Assembly (NCBI GenBank): GCA_003116995.1
Contig: BDSL01000102.1
Location: 310,001 to 374,000 of the forward strand
DNA: 64,000 nt
Source: Yamagishiella unicocca
Taxonomy: Eukaryota > Chlorophyta > Chlorophyceae > Chlamydomonadales > Volvocaceae
Direction of reading: 5' to 3'
Of the stretch, positions 23,004 to 34,119 are shown in pieces. Each line of letters starts with the position of its first letter. Position 1 is the first letter of the stretch. Made by a program: the position numbers and the translations under genes. The notes beneath the pieces were generated by a model. The model was not told the origin of the DNA and did no database searches. It worked only from the letters and a program-made list of their open reading frames with translations.

Positions 23004-25581
23004 ATGCTGTCGACAGCTCTTGCGGGAATGGCAGGTCAGGGGGAGGCCACCGTAGAAGTCAGAAGGAGCCAAGGCGGCAAGTCAGGTGCGCAGGCTTTCT
23101 TTCGCCGAGGACTGCTGCCAAACCGGTTCAGTTAGTGGACTGCTACAACAGGACGGGCGGGTGTCCTCCATTTGGGCAGTCCGCAGCCTTGTCACACCCT
23201 TGTGTAGCTTAGCTGTAAGCGATGCTCATATGCGAGGGCAAATAACGCTGTACTGTCACTCGCCTTGCGCTGTCAACCGAAAACCTGCACTTTGTCCGCA
23301 CGTCTTCGCAGATGCGGCCTACCAGCAAGCTAAGACCAAAGTTAAACTCGTAGATGATCACCTGCGAACTTGCATCGAGTTGCTGGAGCATGCCCCCTCG
23401 TCGGTGAGCAACGCGCTACAGCCGATGTCCAGTGCGTGTCGACGTTGGCCGTTTCGCCCAGACCAGCTCCACGACACACCGCAGCATTTTCGCAGATATC
23501 TTTTTGGAAGGTCAAGTCCAGCTCGCGCAAGGTTGCACAGGCCGTCGGGGCGCTCCAGCGGGAGCGCCAAAACCTGCATGGCGCCCTTGGCGAGATGGTT
23601 AGTTTCGCGCAAACGCGCGCCACTGAGGCCGAGGTGCTGCGGAGCCGCCTGATTGATTCAGACAAGGTGAGGCCATGGGAGTTGATTATTACAGGGCTGG
23701 TAAAACAATCTTGTTCGCGGTCCCGCACTCACCCATCTTGCGACTCACACATCCGCCTTTGCAATGCAGGCCTTGCAAGCTGTGCAGGTGTCCGAGTCCT
23801 CATCGAAGGTGGGGCTTTCTCTGACTGAACTCGCATAAAACTACCCAACGAGAGGTCCTCCCCCCAAAAATAGGGCGGGGTCCTCGCCTTGAGTGTATGA
23901 CAATAAGGGTGCAGCCCAACGGTATGTTGCCAATCATACCGAGCGCTGAGCACCCCTCGCCCCCTTATACTTGCGGACCCGCAGCGGACGGAGGAAGCAG
24001 CCAGTGAGGAGCTCATTGAGCTGCGGATGAAAGTGCAGGTGAGTGTGCTACCGGTATTGGGGTTTAGGGAGCAATCTTCACGACCCTGGGGTCCACCTCA
24101 TCACAGCCCTCCTGCCGTTGACACCGTGGCGTGTTTCCCGTTCAGAACCTGGAATCAGAGAAGGTCGAAATGAAAGACACCATCGCTAAGCTGGTGCGCA
24201 CGAAGGAAATGACGTCCAGCAGGTTGAAGGTGAGTCTGAGGGGCGGACGGAAGGTTCCACCTACCAAATCAACCATTACGTCGACGGGTCCTGCTGCGGC
24301 GATGTCACCACCTGCAGCAAGCTGTACGGCATCACAGTGGCAATTGTGTATCCTGCTTTGGTCATGTGAGTGCGCCAATGCCGGCACCGTTTCCATACCT
24401 GTTGTTTTGCTACTGCTGCTGTAGGAGCTGACCACCGAGTATCAGGGTATCGCGGCGCAGGCGGAGGTGGAGATCAACCGATTGGAGGTGCGTTGCGGCG
24501 GTTTGCGGGGGTGGTTGAGGGGCTGCGGTGCTCGTACATGACTGCTCGTGCTGCTGTTGCTGTCCCTGAAACCCTGGGTGCAGGCCGAGCTCAAGCAAGT
24601 GGAGGAGGCGCGCGAAGCGGCGGTGGCCGAGGTGAGGCTATGATGTTGCAAAGCCGTGTTGGAGAGCACTCATCTGTCGTAAACTGCTGGTGCTGTTGTA
24701 ACGGTTACAGTGGGTTCCAGACCAAGAGGTGGTGGGGGTGCACCGGTGCGTCCCACGAGGCGGTGGCTCCTAGCCTGGTCCGCACCCCACCCGTGGTGAG
24801 TGCTGACGGGCTCCTAGCAACCTCATTGGCGCCCCTCGCTGCAGACTGCGGACAAGGCGCGGGAGCAGCGGCACATGCAGCGGCGGTACGAGAGCATGCG
24901 CAGCATTGCGGACGCCAGCAAGGACACGGCGGCGGCGGCCAAGAAGCAGGTCGAGGAGGTGAGGCGGCCGACGGGTGACCCGTGGTCGGCACCAGGCCGC
25001 AACAGCATCACTTAATGGGTCCCTCGTGCATAGGGCAGGCCAGACGTTCGGGGGTCGCCGCGGGCCAAGTGATTGGGTTCAAGCCTCAAGCCTAGCAAAA
25101 GGCCGGTGCCTAACAGTCGCGATGTCGTCGCACCGGTTCTCCCCCACAGGCGGTGGCCCAGCAGGCCAAGGCCGCTGACGTCCACGCCCGCCGACTTGCG
25201 GAGGCTAAGGCCTCCCGCGACGCCGCCCTGTCCGACCTGGAGGCTCTCAAGCAGGAGCACGCCATGCTGCACGAGGCGTTCCTGCAGGCCGGCGGCGTGG
25301 AGCAGCAGGTGTGGGCGGTGAGGGACGCAACCACTCCCCGCGGCCGCGAGGTGCCCACACCCCGGGGCACCACCCCCCGGGCGGCTCGCGGCACGACTCG
25401 CAGCCTGCTTCGGGTGCGGCACGGCTGGTGCGCGCACGCGAAGCCCTGCGGCGCGGCGAATGACATCAACAAGCTGACCGCGCTGCAGTACGATGACGCG
25501 ACCAGCTTGGAGGCGCTGATCCGGGAGCAGGGTCTGTTCCTGTGCACCACCTGCCTGGCTGGAGGGTTCTTCAAGGCGTAG
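23004..25581 (+). CDS. Coiled-coil protein, unrecognised family
   Basis: Ten exons (23004-23034, 23312-23403, 23496-23666, 23770-23808, 23985-24038, 24146-24229, 24425-24487, 24584-24631, 24845-24958, 25150-25581) join in phase to 375 residues. Seen: from residue 11 to about 285 nearly the whole chain is charged heptad-type helix (for example LQRERQNLHGALGEMV, EELIELRMKVQNLE, EVEINRLEAELKQVEEA). A short Pro/Thr/Arg-rich linker follows, then a C-terminal part with CAHAKP and LFLCTTC cysteines. After the two small leading exons most introns are phase 0. I do not recognise the family. In a ciliated alga such proteins are often structural or ciliary, but nothing here proves that. The ATG at 23004 is supported by a donor (GCAG|GTCAGG) whose phase fits exon 2, but the first exon codes only ten residues and is the weakest call. 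Confidence 0.72.
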
Positions 25582-27320
25582 TGGTGCGCTGAGTCAGCGG
25601 GCGGGGGGTGGGTGGAGGTGGCGCGAACAGGCGGCTTGCTGTTGGCGTGAGAAGTTAGGTTGGACGCAGTTGTCGGTACCTTGTTGGCAGCCGGTGTAGG
25701 CAATAGTAGCTGTTGTTGTGATTGGTATTGATGTACGGTTTACGGCATTACATGTTGGTATTTCATGGGACTCGTGTGCGCGGCTGCGTTCGCATACAGG
25801 GAGAGGGTGGGTGCGCTGCCGCACGCAGAGGTACACATTATACGCATGAGCACAGCCGCGGCGAAATCTGTGGCCCGTTTAATACTTTTAGTCCCTAAAC
25901 CCGGCAGCCCCCCCCCACATGCGCACTGTTCAGGTGGTGGTGGGCAGTTGGCCGTACATGCAACGTGTCTTGTGTGTGGAGAGGGCGAATGCATACCGCC
26001 GTTTGGGCAGTCGGTTTGGGTGCTGGGTGCTGCGCACGTGTCTATTGGACTGCCCACAAGCGTCCCCATTTTCTTTACGAATAGCCAGAAAGCTGTCTCA
26101 GCCGCATTGGGCGCCGCCCCATGGCTGGCAGAAGCGCTTTTGGGGGGGAGAGTTAGGGGGTTGTGAAAGTTATATCCTGCACATTGACTCAGGGCCCAGG
26201 CGCCAAGCTGGGCGTACGGAGCTTTGAAACCTGCCCTAGCGCGCCTGATAGGACGCAAGGAGGGTACAAAGCTTACATTGGCAAGACAAAGAATGTTAAT
26301 ATGGAATTACTGCACCTTTGATCGCAATGGAATAAGTGATCCGCATCAAAGACCAGACGCTCAAGCGCCGTTGCGAAATCATCCTCCAAGATTATTATCA
26401 GCGCGCAGATGTTCGCCGAGCTTGGCGCATGTTATTCAGTGCTTGGATTGAAGAAGTTCCGACACGCCCTTCACGATCGCCGACGCACATATCGTGGCTC
26501 CTCAAAATCCAGATGGAGGCGTCCCTCGCACAGAGAAGAGAAAACAGGCGAACACCAATTGCTGGTGCCCCAGGAAACGGACAGAGGAAAAGGCAAGCCG
26601 TTAACGGCGCATTCAAAGACACCTCACTACTAGGTCACAGCTCACCGTCTTGTCTTGCAAATTATGGTCGTCCTCTTAACAATATGCCACGAAGCACCCG
26701 CCCGTACAAACACGGCCAGGGATCGCCCCCTCCCCGCAACATGTCCTCATGTGTCCCCTAGTCGCACGTCATCGCGACAGCGGCCTGTCTCCACCTTGTT
26801 GCAGCGGAGATGCGCGCTGCCACAGGAAGCCCCTCATCACACCACCAGCACTGGGCGCCCCGTGCGCACGGGGTTGCCCTGTCAAGCGCTTAGTGAAATA
26901 CCTCCGAACACAAGGGCAAGGTAGATGTTATTGTACGTCCGAGCTTCCTCGTCCGCCAGTCTGGTGTACATGTCCCGGTCAGCTACCTGCCCGAGCTCAC
27001 TCTCATGCCAATCAGCCTGAGGCAGTCGGCGCCTGGGACAGCGCAACCCTGGGCCTCCCGCCCTGGCTACGAAACCGTTGCAGCGACCCGCTACACGGGG
27101 CCTCTCTCCCACGACACCTCGGACCCCGGAGTCGGCTGTTCACGGCTGCGGGGCTGCCGTCGGCCGCAGCCGCAGCCCACCCCGCACCTCATGACAGCAC
27201 CACCACCCCCATCAGGCACCCCTACGCCGTGATGACGCCCCACGTCAGCGGCAGCGGCCACCGGCCCCTTCGGGGTACGCGCGCACACGGCCGGTCGGGA
27301 GGGCGGCAGCAGCCGGGGGA
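25582..27320. other. Convergent intergenic region between coiled-coil gene and FBN-B
   Basis: This should hold the 3' UTRs of both genes. A minus-strand TGTAA (TTACA at 26273-26277) is a candidate FBN-B poly(A) signal about 1 kb past its stop. Around 26323-26761 two overlapping plus-strand frames look somewhat protein-like (KRRCEIILQDYYQRADV; MFAELGACYSVLGLKKF). They lack a clear start, splice structure or family, so I do not call a gene. Confidence 0.4.
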
Positions 27321-30300
27321 TCACCGGGGGGATGGGAACCTGGCGGGCATGTCCTCGGGGTAGATGCCCACATCCTGCAGGACAGCCGGCGGGGCAGCCG
27401 CAGGTTATGTCACCGGGGGTTCAGTGGGGATGGCCGCCTCCATGGCACGGCCATGGACCCTACCATACATGCCTGCCAGCGTGTACCAGCCCGCCTAAAC
27501 CTCCCTTCCCTTCCCCCCCCCCACCTTGAGCATCGCAAACACGCGGCCCTCCCTTCCCCCCCCACCTTGAGCATCACAAACACGCGGCCCTCCCTCCCCC
27601 CCCCCACCTTGAGCATCACGAACACGCGGCCCTCGTCGTCGCGGCTGATGCGCAGGTTGTCGTCCAGGTAGGTGGTCAGCATCCACAGGCTGGCGGCGTC
27701 GGTGACTGTGCCCGGGGACAGACCGGGCGGCACCGGCACAGACTCCACCGCGAACTCGGGCGCAATGGCGCGCCCCAGCAGCCCCTGGGCAGCCTGTACG
27801 TGTGTGTGCGCGTTTGGGGAGGAGGGTTAGGGTTGTGGCACGGTGTTGGCACGGGAGGGTTTGTCGTACACCGGGTCACGGCGCCAGTAGGAGGGGACAG
27901 AGAGGTGCCACCGCGCACCCGTGGCCTCCCCGTGCGGGAAGATGTATTGGGGTGTTGCTTGGGCGCGGTAGCAACACAGATGGCCACCAGCCGAGCGGGC
28001 CTCCCCCCCCTCACCTCCAGGCCGCTGTTGATCGGCTCCACCAGCCTCCTCAGCGGTGAGAGGTCCAGGGTGGCTCCCAGCACCGTCACGGAGTCGGGCA
28101 CCTCCAGTGCGGCCATCAGCTGCGGGGTCGCGACGTACGTGTCGAGGCCCACCTTGGTGAAGCGCACCTTGAACTGGCGGGGGGAGCGGACCTCCAAACC
28201 GGCCTCGGCCCGCAGCGACATCAGCATGGGCACGGCGAGGTCGATCTGGAGGTGCGGGGGGCGGGGGAGTAAAAATTTATCCGTGAATCTACGGCCGACA
28301 AACCAAGGGCAATGAGGATAGTGGTCCAAGAAGCGATGGTCGGCGAGTAGACGGAGGGAGGCGCTGCTGAGTCGTAGCATAAAGGAAAGAGTTGGTGCTG
28401 TGAAAGCAACTTAAGTGGTGAACTAAGGAAAGGTGGCTGGAAGCAGAAGCGGGGTGCAGGGTAGGCGTGGGAGATGGTTTGAAGGTTAGCGTTTTGTGGG
28501 TGGCGCCTGGCGCCGCGGCGGCCATGGTGGCGCCACGAGGCGCTCATCGTACAGAGCGGGCAGACATCCTTCTTGCGCCCCCTCCTCACCTTGTTGGTCG
28601 CTGTCAGCGTGTCCGGGTCTATTATCTGGTACACGTCCCCCACGTCCACCAGCGGCATGTTGTCGAGTGCCCCCAGCAGCAGCAGGGTGGCCACGTTGCT
28701 CGTGTACACCAGCTTCCAGCGCCCGGCAAGCACAGGAATAGCCTGGGGAGGAAGAGAAGCGGAAGGAGGCGAAAGGGTTTAAGGTTTTTAGGGTGGGGAG
28801 GTGACAACTGTCGCAGGGGGCACACAGCTGACCAAGTCTACCACACCAAGGGAAACAGACACGCCGTACGCGTGTCGTGCTGTCGTACCTCCGTCGCCAT
28901 GCTGTTTGGGTTGCGCAACTCCAGCGCCGTAACGAACTCCTCAATAGCCGCCCGCTGGCCCATGCTCGCGGAAACGCCGCGCGCCGTGCCGTACACAAAA
29001 TCCAGAAGGCCCGACTTGAGGTGGACGAGCGTGGCTTCAGCGTTCAGGTCGTGCCGGGGCCGGTCTCGAGACTCACCGACCGCTGCCGCGGCGGCTGCGG
29101 CCGCCCGCTTCATGGCCTGGTTGACAGGTGGTGGCTGCGGCGGCTGTTGCGGCGGCCGTGGCGGGAAGGACTGGGGAGGCGGAGCCGTCACGGGTGGTGG
29201 CGGTGGTGGTGGTGGCGGCGGCGCCTGGCCGCCTGTCGCCATAACTGGTGCTGCCGGCGGCTGCTCCACCATCAGCCGGAGCACAGGCGCACCAGCGGCC
29301 GCCGCTACGGTGGATGCTGTGACCGGTGGCTGCGCCGCCCACAAATCCCCCTGCTGTTCAGTCGCCGTCGTCCCTGCTCCTCGAGTCGCCGGCCGCGGCG
29401 GCGGCAGCGCTGCCCTCCGCGGCGGCGCAGTCAACAGGCCAGCGGCAGCCCGTCCAGGCGGCAGTGCAGCTAGCTGCTTGGGGCTGCTGAGGAGGGCGCG
29501 AGGGGAGCTGAAGATGCGGCTGAGGTCGTCGAACATGGCCGCGGGCATGGCGGCGGCATCGGCCGCGGCGGTCTCGGTGGCGACGCCGACTTCGGTTGCC
29601 GCTGCGCTGATGGACTCGTTGAGTGCCGCGAATGCGGTCGCCAGCTGCGTGGGGGGGTGGGGGGTGGCGGTGACGCAACCAGTCAGCCAATGGGGTGTGA
29701 TGGGCGGCGGTGACGCAAGCACGCAACCCCTCAGCCAATGGGGTGTGATGGGTGGGGGCAGGTAAGCGAGGTCCAAGCAGATGGCAGCAGGCGCAGGGGG
29801 ATCACCAGCCCGGTACCCACCCGATCTGCAGGCGCCGGCGGCTCCCCTGTGGCCTCTGGAGCCGCCTCAACCACTGGCGGAGCGATGGCGGCGGCGGTGG
29901 AGGCGGCCACCGCCGGCGGCGCCACGGCCTGCGTCGGCGTCTCCACCTGCTTCGGGTCCTGCGTGATTCGACGGCGACAAGGTCGATGATACCAACAGCC
30001 AGTCAGTCGACGCAGTGCACTTTGGAGAAGCAACTTGGCCTAACCATCCCCATATTCGCGTGCGACCTCTCGCATGGATGCCCACGGTCCCATGGATGGA
30101 CGGCGGCTTGTACCCACAGACCGGTGTCACTCTCCCGCCCGCACCAGCCCGACACGCTGGCCCCGCTGCCGAGCTACAGGTGCGGCGTTGGCGCCGGTAC
30201 TCAGGGCAAGTCTAGGCACGACAGCACACGGCTTGTAGGCTATGAGAGGTGACCCGCGGGTCGGCACTGAACGGACCGTGGCTTGTGGGGGAGGCACAGG

Positions 30301-33300
30301 CCGCAACGCCCAGGCCTGCCGCCGCTCACCTCCTCCAGCAGCTTGCCGATATCCCTGATGCGGTCCAGCACCTGCCCGGCCACAGTGGTGGTCAGCGGAC
30401 CCACCATCGCCTCCAGTGCCTCGGCGGTAATGAAGGGCTGCGGCGGCGGAGCCGTCGCCTCCTGCTCCCCCCCCGGTGCCGCCTGCACCCGTGGCTCAGC
30501 CATGAGCGTTGCCGCGGGCGCGGCCACGGGTGCCACCTCGGGCGCCGCGGCGGACGCTGCCTCGAGCTTCGCCGCCGCTTCTTGCGCCGCGTCGGGCAGT
30601 GCGCCGACGAGTGGCTGACGGGGTATGGACGGGAAATTGAGGACCAGCTTGGCGGTGGTGGTGCTGTCAGTGGAGGAGAACGCAGCCATGTCCACAGGAA
30701 CCGACGGCGCCGCCGCAGCCGGCGGGGGCAAGAGTTCTGCCTTCACCAAGTCCTGGACGGCTGCCGCCGCTGCCGTCACCGCCGCCGCCGCTGTCGCCCT
30801 GTCCGCCGCCGCTGCCGCCGCCGCCGCCCTGTCCGCCGCCGCTGCCGCCCTGTCCGCCGCCTCCTGCTGCACCTCCTGCAGCATCCGCTCGTCCTCCGGC
30901 GACAGGCTCTCGAAGGACGCCAGCAGCATGTCGATCTTCCCCAGCAGGCCCTCCGCCCGCTCCCGGTCAGCAACCAGCTCCTCGGGAGAGGGCTGGGCGG
31001 GCTCGTACTCCACATTGCCCTCGCCCACGTAGACGGGCGAGAAGGGCACGTCCGTCTCCGCCGCCTCTGCTGCCGATTGCGACTCCAACACAGCCGGCGA
31101 CTGAGCAGTTGCCTCTGCCTGTAGTGCGGATGTTAAGTCCTCCGCCAGAGCCGCCGCCTCAACACCGGACACGACCTCAGCCGGCGCAGCTTCAGCGGCG
31201 GCAGCAGCAACAGCCTCGGCGGGCAAGGGCACCACCTCCCCCACATCGAGCGCAGGCTGCAAGTCGGGGCCCTCCAGGAACAGCTGCTCGGCCCGCTGCT
31301 GCTCCTGCCGGCGAGCAGCGCGGGCGCGAGGGAAGGGTTGTGAGGCCGGAATGGGGACGCGAATGTGGGGGGTCACAAACCTTGCCCGCAGTGTGCCTAT
31401 GGCCAGGACGAAAGCAGCAAGGAAGCAGGACGACAGCAGGACGACAGCAGGGCGACAGCAGGACGACAGCAGGACGACAGCAGGACGAGGAGCCCAATGC
31501 TACAAGGACCCTAAATGCTACGGCCTAGCGCCCGGAAGGGGGTCCTTCAGTTCCGGGCAGCACCGCGGTCTCAGTCTCGCCCTGCCGCACCCACCTCCTC
31601 CAGCAGCTTGTTGATGACTCGGATGCGGTCCAGCACCTGCCCTGCAGACACGGCGTCCATCGGCATCGACACCTCGCTGAGAGCCTCCGCCATCACAAGC
31701 GGCAGCGGGTCCGCCCGCGGAGGGGCCGCCGCGGCCACGGCGGTCGCCTCCGGCGCCAGGCTGGCCAGCGGCGCCTCGTCCAGGCGCAGCGCACTGCCGC
31801 CGCCATCGAGGGCGCCGTCTGGTGCCATGAGCAGCAGCTCCTCCGGCGGCCCTGCATCTGCAGCGGCCAAGATGCCTGGCGCCACGTCCAGTGCCGCCGC
31901 GGCCGTCGGCAGCGGGAGCACCTCCACGTCTGGTGGCGGCGCTCCGAAACCTGTCGCCGCCGGCGCGCTGGCGCTGGCGATTTTCGCGCCCACGTCCACG
32001 TCTTGGGGCTGGTAGTCGAGCTCCTCCGCGGCCGGCGGCGCCTGGGCGTCGACGGGCGGGGCCTCTTGGGCGGCGGGAGCGGGAGCCGGCTCTTTGAAGG
32101 TGACACCTCGTACCGGCACCGACATCATGAGTCCGTACGCCGACTCCAGCGCCACCTTGACTTGCTCCCGGGCAGCAGCCACCTGAGCCGCAGTGCCGAA
32201 TGCAGTACGTCCAGCCCACACTAAAGGCCGAGGGACCTCCTCCGCCACGTCGGTCGTCTCGGACTCGGCTAACGTCGCGGCTGCCGCCTCGCCACCCGCG
32301 GCAGGCTGCATTTCCGCGCCGTCTGTGGCAGTAGCTGCTAGGTCGACGGAAGCGACAGCGGCTGAGCCGTCGGTGGCGAAGGCAGCCGCTGGCTGCTCTG
32401 AGGCGGGTGTCGTCGGTGCAGCCGCGGCCGCCGAGGCCGTCGACGCGGCAACTGCGGCGTCGAGGATTGCGGCGGCAGGCGCCACCAGCACTTGCGCCCC
32501 GGACGAAACCTCGACAGGTGGGGCTCGGGGGGGCGCAATCGCCTGGATAGGGGCGGAAGGAAAGGTACAGGGAACGCCATGATTGCTGATGTGGCACTTC
32601 CCTGGAATGAGCGGCCCCGTGCCAAACCCTGCCATGCTGGTTGACCGGTTGCGTCGCCGTCTCGTTCTAGACAAAAGCGCGCTGGGCCGCAGCATGTCCC
32701 GTTGCCGCAACGGGCCCACCTAGCCCCATGTGTGTCAGACCACGGCTTTCCTCTCCACCCGCCAGACTAAACCACGACCTGGCGCCGCATGTAGGTATAC
32801 GCTTTGCAGCGGTTGATCAGCTGAAGCGCACAATGTGGGGGCCCCCGAGGAGTCGCCCAGGCTGCCCAGGCTGCCGAGTTGCCGTACGCCGCCACGCAAC
32901 CCAACGCCCGCAGGCCGCTCACCACATCTGCCTCGACCGCCACAGCGGCCACGCCTGAAACGGCAACCGCCTCAACCGCCTGCGGCGGAACGATCGCGGT
33001 CGCCGCAGCTCGCCGCACTGCTGCCAGCGCTGATTCGACAGCGTGCATCTCCACTGCCGCATCCTGCAAGGGCCATCACCATCACCGGGGGTGGGTGCAA
33101 ACACGGGCTCTGGTCGCAAGGAGAAACCTGGACAACAACACCAGTCGACCGGAGACCGCCCCGGCAGGGAACTGCACCGCTGTGGCCCTATCTTTCGTGG
33201 TTAACCTTTCATTGCCGGATTGATCCCCACATTCCCACGACAATTTGCTGCAGCTCGCGTGTGTACGGCATCGTAGCGCGTGGCCATGGGCGCGCGCGTT

Positions 33301-34119
33301 TGCAATGGCCATAAGCCGTACGGTGCTATCACGGTGAGTGGCCGTCCTAAAGACGCTGCTGCGTCAGTTCCACTCACCTGCAACAAAGCCCGCACCTCCG
33401 ACACCGCCGAAAATACAGGCGAGGCCGGCACGGGGACCAGGGCGCCTATTGCGGTGGGAGCGGCGACCACCGTGTAGCCAGGCGACTCCGTGGCATTGGA
33501 GACGCGCTGGCCGGCGGCGACCTGCACAAGAGATTTTGTGGAGCTGTGGCTTGCAAGCGTCCGTAGCGTTGACTGCTGCCATGGGTGGATCCATGCCGTA
33601 CCTTGGCTGTGAAGAACCGCATTGCCCCGGCGCTTAGGAGCGCTCCCCCGAGACAGGCCACCAGCAGCGGCGCGTGTTGCGTCATGGAGCTATGAGGGCC
33701 AGCCGCCAGACCGGGTCCAGAGATCAAATCGGTAGCACCTGACTTTTGAGTTTCGCTGCCATGAAGGCATTAGGAGGCCGGGAGGGGTGAGGGAGTGAGG
33801 TGCGAAACAATGAAGGTCGTTGCGGCGGCACTAGGCACAGGTGCGAGAGCTCGCCGTGGCTGGCGGATGGCGGGCGATGCGCACGCACGGTGTTGCGCAC
33901 CTCTGTACAAGCAGCGTTTGTCCGGGCTTCAGAGCTGCGTCAGAGCGGAGCATGGCGCGTCGCCCCCGGGTGCCCTTCGGCATCGCCTCCTGCAGCCGTC
34001 GACGCGAATGCGGTTCAGTCGCTGGCAACGTAATCGCGACCATCGTAACTCAAGCGCACCTGGATTTGCTCGACTGACACTCCGTAGGCAAGCGCGATTT
34101 GTGCCAAGGTCTCCCCTGT
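27321..34119 (-). CDS. FBN-B: LysM / membrane-helix / PAP-fibrillin fusion protein
   Basis: Confident minus-strand exons: about 33685-33602, 33521-33378, 33063-32923, 32542-31595, 31304-30330, 29958-29821, 29644-28889, 28742-28590, 28245-28015, 27793-27608 and 27374-27321 (stop). All junctions are phase 0, giving 1269 residues from the ATG at 33685. Seen: a membrane helix (LLVACLGGALLSAGAM) at the start. Two large exons each end in a similar LDRIR.I.KLLEE segment. A Pro-rich stretch follows, then the PAP/fibrillin domain (LLDFVYGTARG, LAGRWKLVYTSN, LDDNLRISR) and the tail DVGIYPEDMP. Upstream, 34119-34060 encodes TGETLAQIALAYGVSVEQIQ with clean splice sites, a textbook LysM half. LNRIRVDG (about 34028-34005) and LKPGQTLLVQ (about 33930-33900) continue the motif, though in frames I could not join. 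Known: LysM binds N-acetylglucosamine polymers such as peptidoglycan or chitin, and fibrillins bind plastid lipids. Inference: the protein may link a glycan to a plastid or other lipid surface. Confidence 0.82.
27521..27640 (-). repeat. Triplicated exon-end/splice-donor segment in FBN-B
   Basis: The end of exon 27793-27608, coding VFVMLK plus its donor AAG|GTGGGG, is repeated twice more downstream at 42- and 41-base spacing (exon-like ends at 27566 and 27525). Each copy keeps a usable donor. Using the second donor would add 14 residues in frame; using the third would shift the frame. Confidence 0.88.
28008..28757 (-). repeat. FBN-B copy of the ~745-bp near-identical segment
   Basis: This is the partner of 14461-15205. 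It covers exons 28245-28015 and 28742-28590 with the complete intron between them, including the shared AAAAATTTATCCGTGAATC block. Confidence 0.92.
29665..29757 (+). repeat. Tandem duplication (~45 bp) in an FBN-B intron
   Basis: GGCGGTGACGCAA followed by TCAGCCAATGGGGTGTGATG occurs twice in a row, directly beside the acceptor of the minus-strand exon 29644-28889. Confidence 0.85.
31425..31489 (+). repeat. 11-bp tandem repeat AGGACGACAGC in an FBN-B intron
   Basis: Five consecutive copies, one with a G for A change, lie in the intron between exons 31304-30330 and 32542-31595. Confidence 0.88.
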
